From Hericium rajendrae (taxonomy: Eukaryota; Basidiomycota; Agaricomycetes; Russulales; Hericiaceae): a DNA stretch of 64,000 bases. The notes beneath the pieces were generated by a model that worked only from the letters and a program-made list of their open reading frames with translations, searched no databases and was not told the DNA's origin. The DNA is taken from contig CM065884.1 in the NCBI GenBank assembly GCA_033439255.1, forward strand, positions 2,976,001 through 3,040,000, written 5' to 3'. The position numbers and the translations under genes are program-made. This document shows, piece by piece, positions 1 through 10,727 of this stretch; the stretch's first letter is position 1, and every line of letters begins with the position of its first letter.

Positions 1-107
1 GACGGTAGGGCTGGGGAGCTTCCGGACGACTGAGCTGCTTCTTTAGAGATAAATTTGCCGTCAGGACCGCGGGGGCGTTCAGATGGGGATGGTTTTTTCG
101 GGGCCAT
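1..107 (-). CDS. N-terminus of an unidentified gene (partial, runs off left edge)
   Basis: An ATG at 105-107 on the minus strand opens a frame that stays open to the window edge (35 complete codons). The visible protein begins MAPKKPSPSERPRGPDGKF, a basic, proline-rich start. An RGPDGKF-type motif resembles N-termini of gag-like or nuclear proteins I associate with agaricomycete retroelements, but too little is visible for a family assignment. It is transcribed divergently from the gypsy remnant that starts near 450. Coding status rests only on the good ATG context and codon-like composition. Confidence 0.45.
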   Translation of the reverse strand, partial: MAPKKPSPSERPRGPDGKFISKEAAQSSGSSPALP

Positions 108-449
108 CTGGGCAGTCTTTATGGGTTATGGCCACGTGTATGCAATGTGATGGACAGCCTGATGGATTCAGCAGCACGCAGCAAAAATGAGGAGATACAC
201 GTGGAACACGCAACGCGGAGCAAAACGAGGCACAGGCGCGAAAGGACGACAAACGGGAAACTCGAGGAACACTGAGCAACGCAACGCAACACTAGTGGGT
301 CGAATCCACTCTCATCACCACGATGGAGCAGGCCCAGAGGAGAGAAGGCTGAGACAGCTCTGGTGATGTCGATGATGTCTATGCTACTACATGCTGCCTC
401 TGATCTATCTCTGTGCTGACTAATCCTCGCTCTATGGTGGTGTGATCAC
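108..449. other. Intergenic stretch between divergent frames
   Basis: No gene is supported here. The sequence lies upstream of both the minus-strand frame at 1-107 and the plus-strand gypsy remnant, so it may hold regulatory sequence or a degraded LTR. I see no convincing TATA box or LTR boundary. Confidence 0.3.
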
Positions 450-1491
450 GTGATCAGTGCCTCTGCACCCCCTCACTCTCCTACTCCACCGCCGCATGTC
501 ACTGCCCCCTTCCAGCGCGAATCGCCCCCGCATCAGTCACTCTGCTATGAGGCTATTACACACCAGATTGCGGCCGGGCACGCCAAGAGCACTTTCATTG
601 AGGAGGCGGCGCATTCCGAGCTAGTTGAGGATAAAACTCCAGGTGGGATTGACACTGAAGATGGCAGGGATATGGCAGAGGAGGATGACTGGATGAGGAA
701 TGAGCTATGGAACATGTCAGAGGTATTCGCGGCAGAGAAGAAGAAGGGGAGTTCCCGCACGTCCAAGCCACCAGAAGCGGCACCACAGAAACCCGCCGAG
801 AAGACCAAGTCTCACGTACCGAAGGAGGATGCCCCTGCAACCAACCTGAAGCCAATCCCACAGTTCCGTTATCAGTCTACTGCCGAAGACCAGAAGCTCA
901 TCGATGAACTGCTCACTTGGCTTCTCGATGGTCGGCTCTCGAACACGACTCCCGCGCACATCCTCGCCGCAAGCCCTACGATTCGCAAAGAGATGGTTGA
1001 GCGCCTTCGCACGCGTTGAGTTGAGGCCGCCGGATTCGAAGCCACCGCTGAGGACATCGCCAACGGTGAACCTACAGAAGTGTTCAGTATGCTGAAGACC
1101 CGCGAAGCACTGCGCTCCTTACCGCTACGCGAGGTTGATCTCTTCATCAATGGCTCGAGTCGTGAAGTCGGCGTCCTCGATCAAGGTTCGCAAATTATCG
1201 TCATGCACATCGATCTCGCCAAACGCGCCAACTTACCGATTAACTACGACAAACGAATCGAGATGGAAGGCGCGAACGGTGCGACGTCGTGGATGCTTGG
1301 ATGCGCAGAGAATGTTCCCATGCGTATTGGTCCCATCACCTTTGAACTGCATGCTTACATTGTCGAGTCCGCACCCTTCCAGCTGCTCCTCGGACGCCCC
1401 TTCTTCCATTTGCTCCTTTGCCGTATGGAGGACCAGCCGTCGGGCGATGTCGACGTAATTATCCGCGACCCTGCGAACTTCAATCACAAGA
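450..1491 (+). pseudogene. Gypsy gag-protease remnant with in-frame TGA
   Basis: The frame starts without an ATG. It encodes an acidic and then basic gag-like region followed by a retropepsin-like domain with the usual hydrophobic-strand layout, ending in a LLLGRPFF-type flap motif (about 1380-1410). The active-site position reads VLDQGSQIIV, so the canonical D-S/T-G is DQG. A TGA at 1017-1019 interrupts the frame in the segment ERLRTR*VEAAGF; relatives of this family as I know them have arginine there, so CGA to TGA is likely. The frame is then cut by the MULE element at 1492 and resumes in phase at 4997. It is an inactive Ty3/gypsy fossil. Confidence 0.75.
1483..1491. repeat. 9-bp target-site duplication of the MULE element (mate at 4997-5005)
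   Basis: ATCACAAGA occurs directly before the left inverted end and again directly after the right one. Removing the element and one copy restores an uninterrupted gypsy reading frame (AAT CAC AAG ATC TCC), which validates the boundary. Nine bp is the duplication length typical of the Mutator superfamily. Confidence 0.9.
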
Positions 1492-1620
1492 GGTGTCCCA
1501 GTCACTGAAATACATTATATAAGGCAACTTGCCTAAATCGTATTACAAAAACCCCGGCAGTTGCTGCCCGGGGCCTTGCCACACACATTATAATTCACGC
1601 CACTTAAGCCGCATTATAAT
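1492..1620 (+). repeat. MULE copy 1 left inverted end
   Basis: It begins GGTGTCCCAGTCACTGAAAT and contains a CGTATTACAAAAACCC core and a GCAGTTGCTGC palindrome. It matches the reverse complement of 4868-4996 and of 59215-59342 with scattered differences. Confidence 0.85.
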
Positions 1621-1719
1621 GCGGCACTGCGGCACCTGGGATAGCCCAGGGACCACGAAAAACATATAATATTGCATAAAAAAACATATCAGCCGAGATC
1701 ATAAAGATCTCGGCCGCCG

Positions 1720-2900
1720 TTGCTACTGCTCGTTACCGCCGCGGCGCGCTCGTTGTTCTCGGCTACGGGCCTGCCGACGCTCCCGCGTACCTGCGCTCGC
1801 CGGCGCTTCCCTCGTGCTCGCCGGCGCTTCCCTCGTGCTCGCCGGCGCTTCCCTTCATGCTTGCCGGCGCTTCCCCGTGCTTCCTCGCGCGCTCGCCGGC
1901 GCCTACCACCCCGCCCCGCCGACGCCGCCCTGCCCTGCTCGTGCCGCTCCGCTCCCACGCCACGGCCACGCATGCACTGCATGCACGCACCGCGTGCTAC
2001 TCGCCGTGCGCCTGCTGCAGAGCATGCGCGCCGCGGTCCGGTCGGCGTAAGGGCACTACTCGGTCTGCGGCTGGCCGAACATGAGCACAGCGCGCTCGTA
2101 CACACGCGGGGAGTCGCAGGGTGTTGGACATGCGGGAGTGCATGCTGGGGTGGGGGCAGGGTGCTGGGGTGCGCGGGAGCGTGGCACGCCGGGTTGCAGT
2201 GCGGGTTGCGGTGCTGGAGCGCGCGGATGAGGCACTGGGCGCGCACGGGTGCGGTGCTGGATACGCGATTTGCGGTGCTGGCGCGGGCGTGAGTGGTGCT
2301 GTTACGCGCGCGGGAGTGCTGACGCGCCGGTTTGGTGCTGGACGCGTCGAGGTGCTGGGCGCGCGGGCGACGTGCTGGGCGCGCGGGCAAGAGGCTGGAC
2401 GCGCGGGTGAGAGGCTGTTACGCGCGGGCAGGGGGGCTGGGCGCGCAGGCAAGATGTGCTGGCGCGCAGGCGGAGTGTGCTGACGCGCGGGCGTGGTACT
2501 GTTATACGCACGCGGGTGCTGGCGCGCTGGCTTGTTGCTGGGCGCGTCGCGTTGCTGGGCACGTCGCGGTGCTTGACGCGCGTGCGAGGGGCTCGGGCTG
2601 CAGGCTGTTACGCGCGGGCTGCGGGCTGGGCGCGCGGGCTGCGGGCTGGGCGCGCGGGCTGCGGGCAGTGGTGCTGGCACGCCGGCGTGGTGCCATTCAC
2701 GCGCGCGCGGTGCTGGCGTGTGCGACGCTGGAACGCGCGGACGCGGCGCGGTTGCTCCGGGCACGCAACGGTGTGCGTACGGGAAAAGGTGGGCGCGGGT
2801 GCGCGGCGCGTGTCGTTACGCGCGAGTGTGGTGGGGACATCGGGCGCACGTTTGCGAGCGCGGGGAGAGGAAGGGGAGGGGAATGCGTGGGGTGTCGCGG
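1720..2900. repeat. GC-rich degenerate tandem-repeat block of the MULE
   Basis: A dense array of short degenerate units, including runs such as GCCGGCGCTTCCCTCGTGCTC near 1800-1870 and GCGCGCGGGCTGCGGGCTGG near 2600-2670. The same block, reverse oriented and diverged, is at 58020-59150. The composition (very GC-rich, CpG-rich) is unlike all neighbouring genes. Open frames on both strands follow from the lack of AT-rich stops; none is conserved between copies. Confidence 0.7.
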
Positions 2901-2935
2901 TGCGGCCTGTCGTGCCACGTCAACACACGAGGGAG

Positions 2936-2998
2936 CTAGAATAAGCAGTAAATAGTGAGCGACACGAATAATAACAGATTTAAGAACGAAATACTTAC
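2936..2998 (-). other. Conserved intron-like segment in MULE copy 1
   Basis: On the minus strand a GTAAGT donor and TTATTCTAG acceptor enclose 63 nt with a CTCAC-type branch site. The other MULE copy has a 63-nt segment with GTAAGT and TTATTTTAG at 38279-38341, although the interior has drifted. Conservation of splice signals and length suggests a transcribed, spliced unit inside the element. No coding exon was recognised on either side. Confidence 0.55.
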
Positions 2999-3839
2999 GA
3001 ATTCATGGGCTGTTGAGCCTTACATCGTCCCCGCTTGACCGGAGGCTTGAAGTTGATGGGAGGAGGAGGAGGAAGAGGACAGGTCCCTCAGCCACGGGCA
3101 TTGTGGCGCCGATCGGCATTTGCCGAACAGGGCGCCGAACGAGGCTGGCCGATATTCGAACACGACTTTTCGAGTGAATAAATTTCATTAAACTCTACAA
3201 ATAATGAAGTAGCTGTAGATACAGTATAAGAATTTATTTACGAAGTTTTATATGAATAGAATTGACTGAACGTGCTCTATGTGCGAAACACCATTAAGCA
3301 AGTCTAAACTGGACGGCGCTTGTCCATGACGCCAAACGCGTTGAGCTCGAATCCTAGCCTCGGGCACGCCGGGCACCAGATTCGAGTCGCAATTCCTTGA
3401 CGCGACTGCCTCCTACCGTCTATCGGATGCCTTAGTTATACTGATGCACATGATACCAATACGATACGACTTTATTAGATTTTTCGGTGGCCCAGATCTA
3501 TGGGATCTTGGCCACATTGATGTTTTTCAGTTGTTTTAGGCTAGATTTCAGGTGTATTTCGAGCCTTCGAGTTTCAGATCATCACAGAAATATTTATACT
3601 CTTGAGGATACATGGTACATAGCTAGTTAAAATGTTTCGCTTGACTGATCTGGCCGATTTCAAGGGAATGAAGCCCGGAGTACACAAGTTATGGACTAGG
3701 GTTATGTAGGGTTACGGTATTTTTCCTCCTGTAGCTCGAATTTCCTTCGAAATTGTTCCAATTCTTTCCATGTACATTCAATTCTATACTATGTACATGG
3801 TTGTAAGCAAATTCGGGCCTACATTCGTCTCAATTTTAT

Positions 3840-4860
3840 GCTCGCATGTTCGTCTCCTCGAGTCTCGGGCACCTCAGGCTCAGCCACCGATGCTCGGCAT
3901 TCTCCGAGCCGCGCCAACGCGGCTCGCTCTGCCTCCTCCTGCATCATACCCTGTCCCATCCACCCTCCACCCTCCGCCCTCGAATGCGCACCTCCGCAGT
4001 TTTCTCGCGTCTCGCGGCCCTCCCCGTGTTTCCGCCCTTCTCGCATCCCACTCGCGCATCTGGCGCCGTCTACGGCCGTCGACTACGGCCTCCAAGGCTC
4101 TTCTGGCCCCTCTCCGTCCTCTTCCACGCGCCCGGACACGCACACAAGCGCGTGCGACACGCTCCGAACGCGCAAGCAGCCGCGCACAACCGAAGACGCG
4201 CGCCCAACGCGTGTGCCCCGCCGAGCACCCAGCACCACGACACCAACACGCGCGCCCCGACCACCAGCGCGTGCCCGCCGTACGCGTCCACCGCCCTCAC
4301 GCCCCTCGCGCTGCTGCCACGCAGTCTCCCGCACCCCCGAGTGTCGCTCGACGCGCATTGGGGCCCTGCGCGCGACGCGCGGCACCCTAGCAACGGCACG
4401 CTGCACCCCAGCAGCGGCGCACGCTGTTGCCAGCCCCACCTGACGCCCTAGCAACAGCGCCACGTGCAGCAACCACACACGGGCCCCAGCAGCGGTGCGC
4501 GGCACTAGCACCCACGTCCGCGCACGCTAGCGACGTAGCAGCGACGACGGCAGCAGCGCCAGCGGCGCTGATGGCATGCGTCGCGGCAACGGCGCCAGAG
4601 GTGCTGCGGGACGAGCGGCGGTGGCGGGAGGCTTGTGCTGTCGCGTAGGCGCGGCACGCGCGGCGGGGAGCGAGTGGCGGCGGCGGGGAGCGGGAGGCGG
4701 GCGCAGGCGCGTAGCCGAGGGCGGGAGGCGCACGGGCGCATAGCCGAGGCAGGAAGCGCACGGGCGCATAGCCGAGGCGGGAAGCGCGGAGGGCGGTGGA
4801 CGGTGCCGAGCGAGTAGGCGCGCTAAGCGCGCGGCAGTGTGTAGTGTACGGCCCGGCAAG
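3840..4860. repeat. Second GC-rich block of the MULE
   Basis: Its reverse complement aligns with 36766-37480 (for example the shared GCCGCGCGTCGCGC core near 36870), so it is an element-wide domain and not a host gene. The segment near 4640-4800 contains direct repeats around GGCGCATAGCCGAGG. No coding function is supported. Confidence 0.65.
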
Positions 4861-4867
4861 CGGCCCC

Positions 4868-4996
4868 GACCTACATTATAATATGAGTGAATTATATTGT
4901 GTGCGGCAAGGTCCCGAGCAGCAACTGCCGGGTTTTTTGTAATACGATTTAGGCAAGTTGCTGGTATACAATATAATTTCATAGCTGGGACTGGTG
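4868..4996 (-). repeat. MULE copy 1 right inverted end
   Basis: The reverse complement reads CACCAGTCCCAGCTATGAAA and continues with the same core as the left end. The copy at 59342 ends in GGGACACC, close to the left end of copy 1. Confidence 0.85.
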
Positions 4997-5607
4997 ATCA
5001 CAAGATCTCCGTCCCTTCACGCGCTCGACAGCCGATGCGAGTAAACTTGCTCGAAACGTTCGCATACCAGCCGCGTGCGCCGCCGCTGCCGTTCTTAGGC
5101 CCCACAGTCTACTCGCAAGCGTCGCCCCCCGAGGCATCTCATTCAACTCCCGATATCGACAAACTCGCCTACACGAAACTCGCACACAAGGACAACATAC
5201 ATACTCTCGTCTCGACTCCCGGCGAAAACACCGCTCATGACCCCAAATTTTTCCCCGGCGACCTCGTCCTTGTCCGAAGCGCAGCCATCGAGACCGACCT
5301 CAGTCGCAGGTCGAAGCCCCGTTACCTCGGCCCACTCATCGTCGTCCAGCGCTCGCAAAATGAATCATACCAGCTCGCTGAACTCGACGGCGCCATCTCA
5401 AAGTTGCGCTTCGCCGCCTTTCGCCTCATCCCCTACTACGCGCGTTCCCGCATCTCTATCCCTGTCACCCACGTCGTTGGTCGAGAAGACTTCACTGCCA
5501 TCATCCGCGCAGACACGATGGATACCACCAGAGTTGAGGAGGAAGATTTAGAAGGGGAGGACCAGCCCGGTGAGAGCTTTGCTTTCAACAGCCCCCTGCA
5601 GGTGTAA
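4997..5607 (+). pseudogene. Gypsy remnant: post-protease linker fused to integrase C-terminus
   Basis: The frame continues the gag-protease remnant exactly across the MULE insertion. It runs through a linker (PSRARQPMRVN) and soon reaches an integrase C-terminal fold of the GDLVLVRS...KPRYLGPLIVV type, followed by an AFRLIPYYARS motif and an acidic tail. The reverse transcriptase, RNase H and integrase core (normally some 3 kb) are absent, so the element suffered a large in-frame internal deletion before or after the MULE arrived. The TAA stop at 5605-5607 lies at the start of the LTR. A homologous tail is found at 59343-59914. Confidence 0.75.
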
Positions 5608-6085
5608 GGATTGCATCCTTACTAGCTCCGCAAACAACGGTATTGCGCCCACGTGAAGACATACGACGCATCGTGATGTGCCCCGATTGCTTATCTCTTT
5701 GACTCTATAGATTCTATGCTACGATAACCCCTTTACTTGCTTTGTTCTGCGAGCCTCGTGCTCTTTCTCTTTCTCTTTCCTTTCTCTTGTTTTCATCCTT
5801 TGTGTCTCGAAACCGACTCATTTCCCCTTACTATACAGGCCCGAGAGCCTCACTCTTCATAGTATAAAAAGCCCTTGGATTCCTCCTGTATCTACATCAT
5901 CTCCCGAGCTATTCAGTTTGTTTCCGCTTTCTCGCCCTCCGACGCCCGACTCAGCCGTTCAGACGACACGACAGCCTTCGACGTACCGCCGCGATCGCTC
6001 CCGTTCCGTCTCTTTAGCTTCGCTCTCATCGCTCTCATCTCTCTCGATCTCTGGACTCTCCCCTTGGGACGAAGTCAATAACTCG
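5603..6085 (+). repeat. 3' LTR of the gypsy remnant, with promoter-like TATA
   Basis: TGTAAGGATTGCATCC at 5603 is a plausible LTR start overlapping the pol stop. A TATA-like AGTATAAAAAGCCC lies at about 5860, followed by a pyrimidine-rich leader of the kind seen in fungal LTRs. The right boundary is uncertain because KDZ subterminal repeats begin at about 6090, and the LTR may be truncated. Confidence 0.55.
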
Positions 6086-6094
6086 CACTCACCT

Positions 6095-6240
6095 TCACCT
6101 GCAACATTACTATGTGGCTGGACTTCAAAATGTAAGGGTAGTACTTATCCTTCAAAGCAGTCCACTACATTACTATCTCACCTGCAGCACTACTATGTGG
6201 CTGGATTTTGGAAGATTAGTAGTAATTGAACTTTGTCTAA
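6095..6240 (-). repeat. Left subterminal repeats of KDZ module 1
   Basis: Two units carrying CTATGTGGCTGGA (near 6110 and 6193), each about 83 bp apart. Their reverse complement (CCAGCCACATAG...GCTGCAGGTGA) matches the five tandem units at 19018-19430, so the two sides of the module are inverted relative to each other. Confidence 0.7.
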
Positions 6241-6708
6241 TGCTGCTGCAGGCTTGAATCAGCATTTTCTGCATTCCCCACATTTCGGATCAGCGTTCGG
6301 CAGCGTTCGGCATAATTGCACATGCCTTGTCTGCCGCTGGATCGAAGCTCGGGATCGGCTAAAAGTTTGATCATCCAATACAACCGAACTAAACTGTCAC
6401 AGCGTCAAATAGATTCAAGCTTTGTACTTCATGCATTCGTTATCATTGTGCTGGCTTCAACATCATGATGTGCTAATGTTCGCTCCCCGAATTATGCGCG
6501 CCCGATGCTTGTTATTCGATATTTGCTATGTTCGAGGCTTGTTGTAGTGTCAAGAGTCTGATCGGCGATCTGATCAGGTGCCCTGAGATTAGATCTGACT
6601 TCCATATACAGACAGCGGAGGTATTTTTCATTGTGGAGAAGGACAAACGTATACAAGTCAATGCTGCACGACTAGTACTGACACGAAATCCTGCCCGTCG
6701 TATCTACG

Positions 6709-9700
6709 CTATACCCGACCACGATATTCAAGACCACGGAACCTGCTTGAAATGTAATATCTCTTATTTCCTTTGGGAACGACGTGATCTGGTCTGCAGT
6801 CAGTCACCCTTCCCACATTGCATGCTGCACGTGAACTTACCTCTTCGAATTGATAGGAGATGATTCAGCTTCGTTACCCTCATCCATCGATACCGCCTTG
6901 CGCTTCTTCCCATTACCTTTGTTCCCATCTGCCTGGGTTGTCACCTCTTCCTTTGCCCTCTCGACTGCGGTGCTGACCATCTTCCCCAGCACGTACTCGA
7001 TGTCCTCGACGGCAGACATTACCTCGCACCTATCAGTGTTGGTGGTGGCATCCTGATTCCACCAAGCGACCATAATCAGAATGGTTGAGAATCCATTTTT
7101 CCCCCCCTTCATCAACTTGTCCCACGTCTCGTCTAGACCGTCACCTCGATGAAGGGGCCATTCGACGCCATCGCTCCGCCAAGTCGGTTGAAGACCACAC
7201 CACCAGTCCCTCCATGTGTTGCCCCACTTGTCAAGTGCTCCGAGTTTTGGTAGAGACACGAAGATGCACTTGCGCTGAACCCAGGCGGCCCAGGCACGCG
7301 GGCGACCTGTAGCATTGAGCCTAATGGTGCAGTCCTGTGAAGTGAGTAAGCAAATATTGTTCTTCATGAGTGGATTAAACAACTCACGTCGATGACGTAT
7401 CCTAGGTGATACTCCAGCTCTCCCCAAACTTCGAGAGCATGAGTCCATTCCTCGCACGAAGGGCCTTTTGCGAGGAGGAACTGGCAAGTATCCACCATCC
7501 ACTGCGGCTCTGATCGTGGGGTGGCTTGCATTGCAAGGGCTTCAGGTTCGGTGACCGATGTCGCCCCGTCCAATCACTGTGAAGGGGTGGATTTGCCCAC
7601 GATTTCTGCAGTGTCACCTGCTGTCGATGCCGCGGAATGTTCCACTGCCCTGTCGTTCGTCGATGTACTGACTTGATTTGCAGAGTTCGTCATGGCAGAC
7701 ACCTTTTCGATCAAGGTATCTGTCATCTTATTAATAGTCATGACCTTAGTAGTGATCACGGTTAGGTGCAGAAACATCACTATGACAAGCTCATAACTCA
7801 CTTCGTCTGCAAGCGGCTGGCACGGCAGCACAGTTGCATCAGCTCCGTCTCTTTCTTTAGGTGGATTCTCCGCCTGGGACACCTTTTCACCAGCATTTCT
7901 GCTGCTTCCAGCCTTCGGAGTCCGGGCCTGTGGTTGCGTTTCAGCAGCTTTGTCACTTTCTCCTGCCCCCTGTCTGTGTTAAGGTGAGTGCCATTGTCGG
8001 ATCAAGCAAGGAATAGAATGACCGCTCACTGTGCTTGAGTTTTGGCAGCTGATTGTCACGGATTGCTCCATTTCTCTCTGCCTTCTTCTCTGCCATCAAG
8101 GCATCGCATCGGTCATGTGCTCCAGCAGCCCCATCACATGTTCACTTCCTCACATGACCTGAGGCTATCCTTCACCCATGCCCTTGTTCCCCTTTGGGAC
8201 ATCCTATTGTTCTCCCTCCCATTGTTCTCCTTTTAGCCACCATTGTTCTCACTCTATTGTTCAACCCGTTATGGTGTCCATTGTTCTTTTCCCATTGTCG
8301 TCCCAGTACTTATAGGCTCCCTGTCGCTCACCTATTTCCCTAGATTGTCCATTTTGTCTGTACTGTACTGTACCTCCAATACAGGTCACTGCGCTGCTAG
8401 TCGCTCTCTGCTCTCTCGCTCCCATCATCGCTGGTGACTTGGGTGGTTCTCTGCTGTCTACGACTGAGTCTTGACACTGATGCGGCTCTCGTCATAATCT
8501 TCCTCTTATCTTTCTTGGATTTTTTCGACTTCTTCTTCTTTTCACCTTCCTCTGCAGCCTTCTTTTCACTTTGGGAAAAGTTCCGAATGCCGAGGGAGTC
8601 AAGGATCCTATGGTGATTTGCTATATTGTCGAGGTGCATCTGTTCGTAAGCCGTGGGTGCACGGGTAGGTTGGTCTTTGCCGTAATCGGTCTCGATCTCC
8701 TCTTCAGTTTCTTCTCCTCCGCTCCATGGCTTTTCGCCCTCATCCCCGCTCTCATCGGAGGACGTTTCGACATCGCTTTCCTTGCGCTGCTTGCCCTTCG
8801 ACTTTTTAGACTTCGTGCTTGACGAGTCTGCCTGCTTGTCACCACGGTGAGATGCCCGCTTTGAGCTGCCTGTGGTGGACTGGGCTGGCGGCGGTGGCTG
8901 CGGCTGAGGCTGTGACTGCGGCTGCTCCTGAGGCTGAGGCTGAGGCATTCCTCCCGTCGCCTGCGTTTGAGGGTCAATTGCATCCTGGGTCTGTGGCTGA
9001 GCGCTGTGCGATGGCCCCTCTATCTGCTGGTCTACAGATTGCTGAACTTCGCTCGAGGCACCAGCAGGTCCCAATGCTCGGGCGTCGCACTTGTCCTTAG
9101 CTGTAGCCTTGGTAAGATTTCATCATCTGGCAAGAAGGTTTGTTACTCACAAAACTTGGTATGCAGGTGTCGCATCCATGGCTTTTCGACTGTCTCATGG
9201 TATCCAGACCACTTCCAGCTTTCATCATGTGGACCTAGCTCAGTACCAAAGCTACGTGCATCACTCGTTAGTTCGGATCTTCTACCTACAGCGCATCCAG
9301 CGTACCTCAGTGATTCTATCTTCCCTCCCTCACTCGGGCGAGGACCACCAACCTTTAGAATGGATATCCAACCAGTTTGCTGGTAGATCTCACGCACTAG
9401 CTGTCTTCCAGTCGCGTATAGTGCCTCAATATTCCTATAGGACATCGAAGTAAGTTTGAATCTATAGTTGTGAAATGGATTAGCTTACCTTTCGTACTCC
9501 TCGCGACGAGGATGCTTCTTTGGCAGACCAGGGCTCAGGGATTGCTCCACATCATCATCCTCATCAGGCTCAGAGTCACTAGCGAGGACCATGTCCTGCG
9601 TCGCCTTGTCCACCTCTGCCTTCACTTCAGCCGAGGCTTGACCGAGCTGCTCCTTACACAAGTCATTTTGAAAGGTGAGCTTCGACTTGACCTTCTCTGT

Positions 9701-10116
9701 GCCCAGATTCTCTTGCAGGTATTCTTTATAAGCACTGTCGACGATGACATCCAGCTTATGCGCCTTCCAATACAGCTTCTGGTAGACTTGATAATCTGCT
9801 GGCCGTCTTGCACGGCCCATAAGATTCAGAATGCGACACAACAATTTGCGGCTTGCCCTGCTGTTACTGCATGATTTGTTGTTAAACTAAGACTTGATAC
9901 GCTGATAATACCGGTGAGTAGGTCTTTATTTCGCAGGTACGAAGGTCTTACCTTGTGATAGTTGGTAGCTGTCGGATCGTCGGGCCATTTCTCAAACCAT
10001 CCCGCAAAGAGTTCCGGCCAGATTGTGTGGGTTGAAACAGTAAGCTGTTTTTTTTTGTATTCGGGCAGCCAGCTGTTTAAGTATGTGAACTGGGGGTCTG
10101 TTGTCCATGGCTTCAT
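6709..10116 (-). pseudogene. WTT-domain protein of KDZ module 1, multi-exon, with one TGA and an LTR insertion
   Basis: I recognise the type of protein from mushroom genomes but no named family or function. The first exon (10116 to about 9952) begins MKPWTTDPQFTYLNSWLPEY and continues with a WPELFAGWFEKWPDD motif. Exon 2 (about 9866-9485) has a YQVYQKLYWKAHK motif, and exon 3 (9445-9143) a QQTGWISILKVGG motif. A proline/glutamine- and lysine-rich linker (about 9107-8482) follows. After the solo LTR, spliced exons lead to a C-terminal Trp-rich region (TWRDWWCGLQPTWRSD; 7321-6850) and a last exon ending at 6709. A TGA at 7574-7576 sits in phase between two coding blocks. It could also be two adjacent genes; exon edges are by eye. 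Divergent from the KDZ gene. Confidence 0.6.
8054..8476 (-). mobile_element. Solo LTR (423 bp) of the outer chromovirus family
   Basis: It starts TGTCACGGATTGCTCC and ends GAGTCTTGACA, and is flanked by a perfect 5-bp duplication CTGAT (8049-8053 and 8477-8481). Length and sequence match the 423-bp LTRs at 38441-38863 and 57575-57997, in opposite orientation. It inserted into the 3' part of an exon of the WTT gene: the host frame reads from ...MTRAAS into the LTR and stops at 8397-8399 after 24 LTR-encoded residues. Confidence 0.9.
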
Positions 10117-10562
10117 TGTGCAGGATCCTCAGAGTCGACGTTGCCAGACTAGAGAGCCTTTGAGGGTCGATGAGTCAATGAGGGTCGACGAGGACGAAGC
10201 GCGCCAAGGAATTTCCTGTACGTCGCTATCGTCTTTTCATCTATTTACAAAACTACTAACCCACTGACGTGGTTCACTAACCACCAGACGAATGAGGGGA
10301 CAGGCCATGGATTGCCATTTATATCGACAAATGTATGACGTAACCACGCTCATAGCTCGTGGCGTTGCCAAGTTCCTCATCGATAACCATACTAAATACT
10401 ATCCTGCTGACTACTTTCACTAAACACCGGAAACGTGTGACTCATGTGACCGCGCCTGCAGTTCGTGGTACACTGCTGGGGTGTGTCTTGTTGTGAAACC
10501 AGGATTTGATATGCTAATAACACTAGTGAGTAGCCATTCATGCCTTCTCAGTGAAGGCTTAC
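10117..10562. other. Tandem-duplicated upstream region
   Basis: No gene is seen on the plus strand. The stretch is one unit of a roughly 610-bp tandem duplication: the motif CACTAACCACCAGA occurs near 10280 and again near 10950, and GACGTT(G/A)CC(A/G)GACT near 10136 and 10750. It contains the promoter side of the WTT gene and the intron of the duplicated first exon. Confidence 0.55.
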
Positions 10563-10727
10563 CAAGCGATAGTTGAAATCTGGTCGATCCGAGGGCCATC
10601 TCTCAAACCACCCCTCAAAGACTTTGGGCCAAAATGTGGGGATTGAATTAGTCCGCTGCCTTTCTTCGTAGATGGGCAGAAGAGACTGTAAGTATTGGCA
10701 TTGCTCGTCCGTTGCCCATGACCTCAT
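10563..10727 (-). pseudogene. Duplicated first exon of the WTT gene
   Basis: An intact exon begins with ATG and encodes MRSWATDEQCQYLQ..., then WPKVFEGWFERWPSD, and ends at a GTAAGC donor. It parallels the first exon of the WTT gene at 10116 in length, motif order and even intron sequence, about 610 bp upstream. The exons have diverged clearly in sequence, so the duplication is not recent. No downstream exons follow before the second copy begins, so it is either an alternative first exon or a dead partial copy. Confidence 0.65.

Larger units (their letters stand above)
1492..4996 (-). mobile_element. Non-autonomous Mutator-like (MULE) element, copy 1
   Basis: A 3505-bp insertion with long inverted ends (about 125 bp) and a perfect 9-bp target duplication; both are hallmarks of MULEs. 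It has no transposase. Read on the minus strand it consists of the right end, a GC-rich block (4860 to 3840), an AT-rich block (3740 to 3200), a CTC-repeat patch near 3070, an intron-like segment (2998-2936), a second very GC-rich tandem-repeat block (2900 to 1720), and the left end. The same order is found on the plus strand at 36766-38435 and 58003-59342, so this is a family. Long open frames exist on both strands in the GC-rich blocks but show no conserved protein, so I treat them as compositional artefacts. Confidence 0.85.

Noticed and set aside
1689-2955. Several long open frames on both strands of the GC-rich MULE block
   Set aside because: They overlap in many frames, are Ala/Arg/Pro repeats, and are not conserved in the other MULE copy; they reflect GC-rich tandem repeats that lack stop codons.
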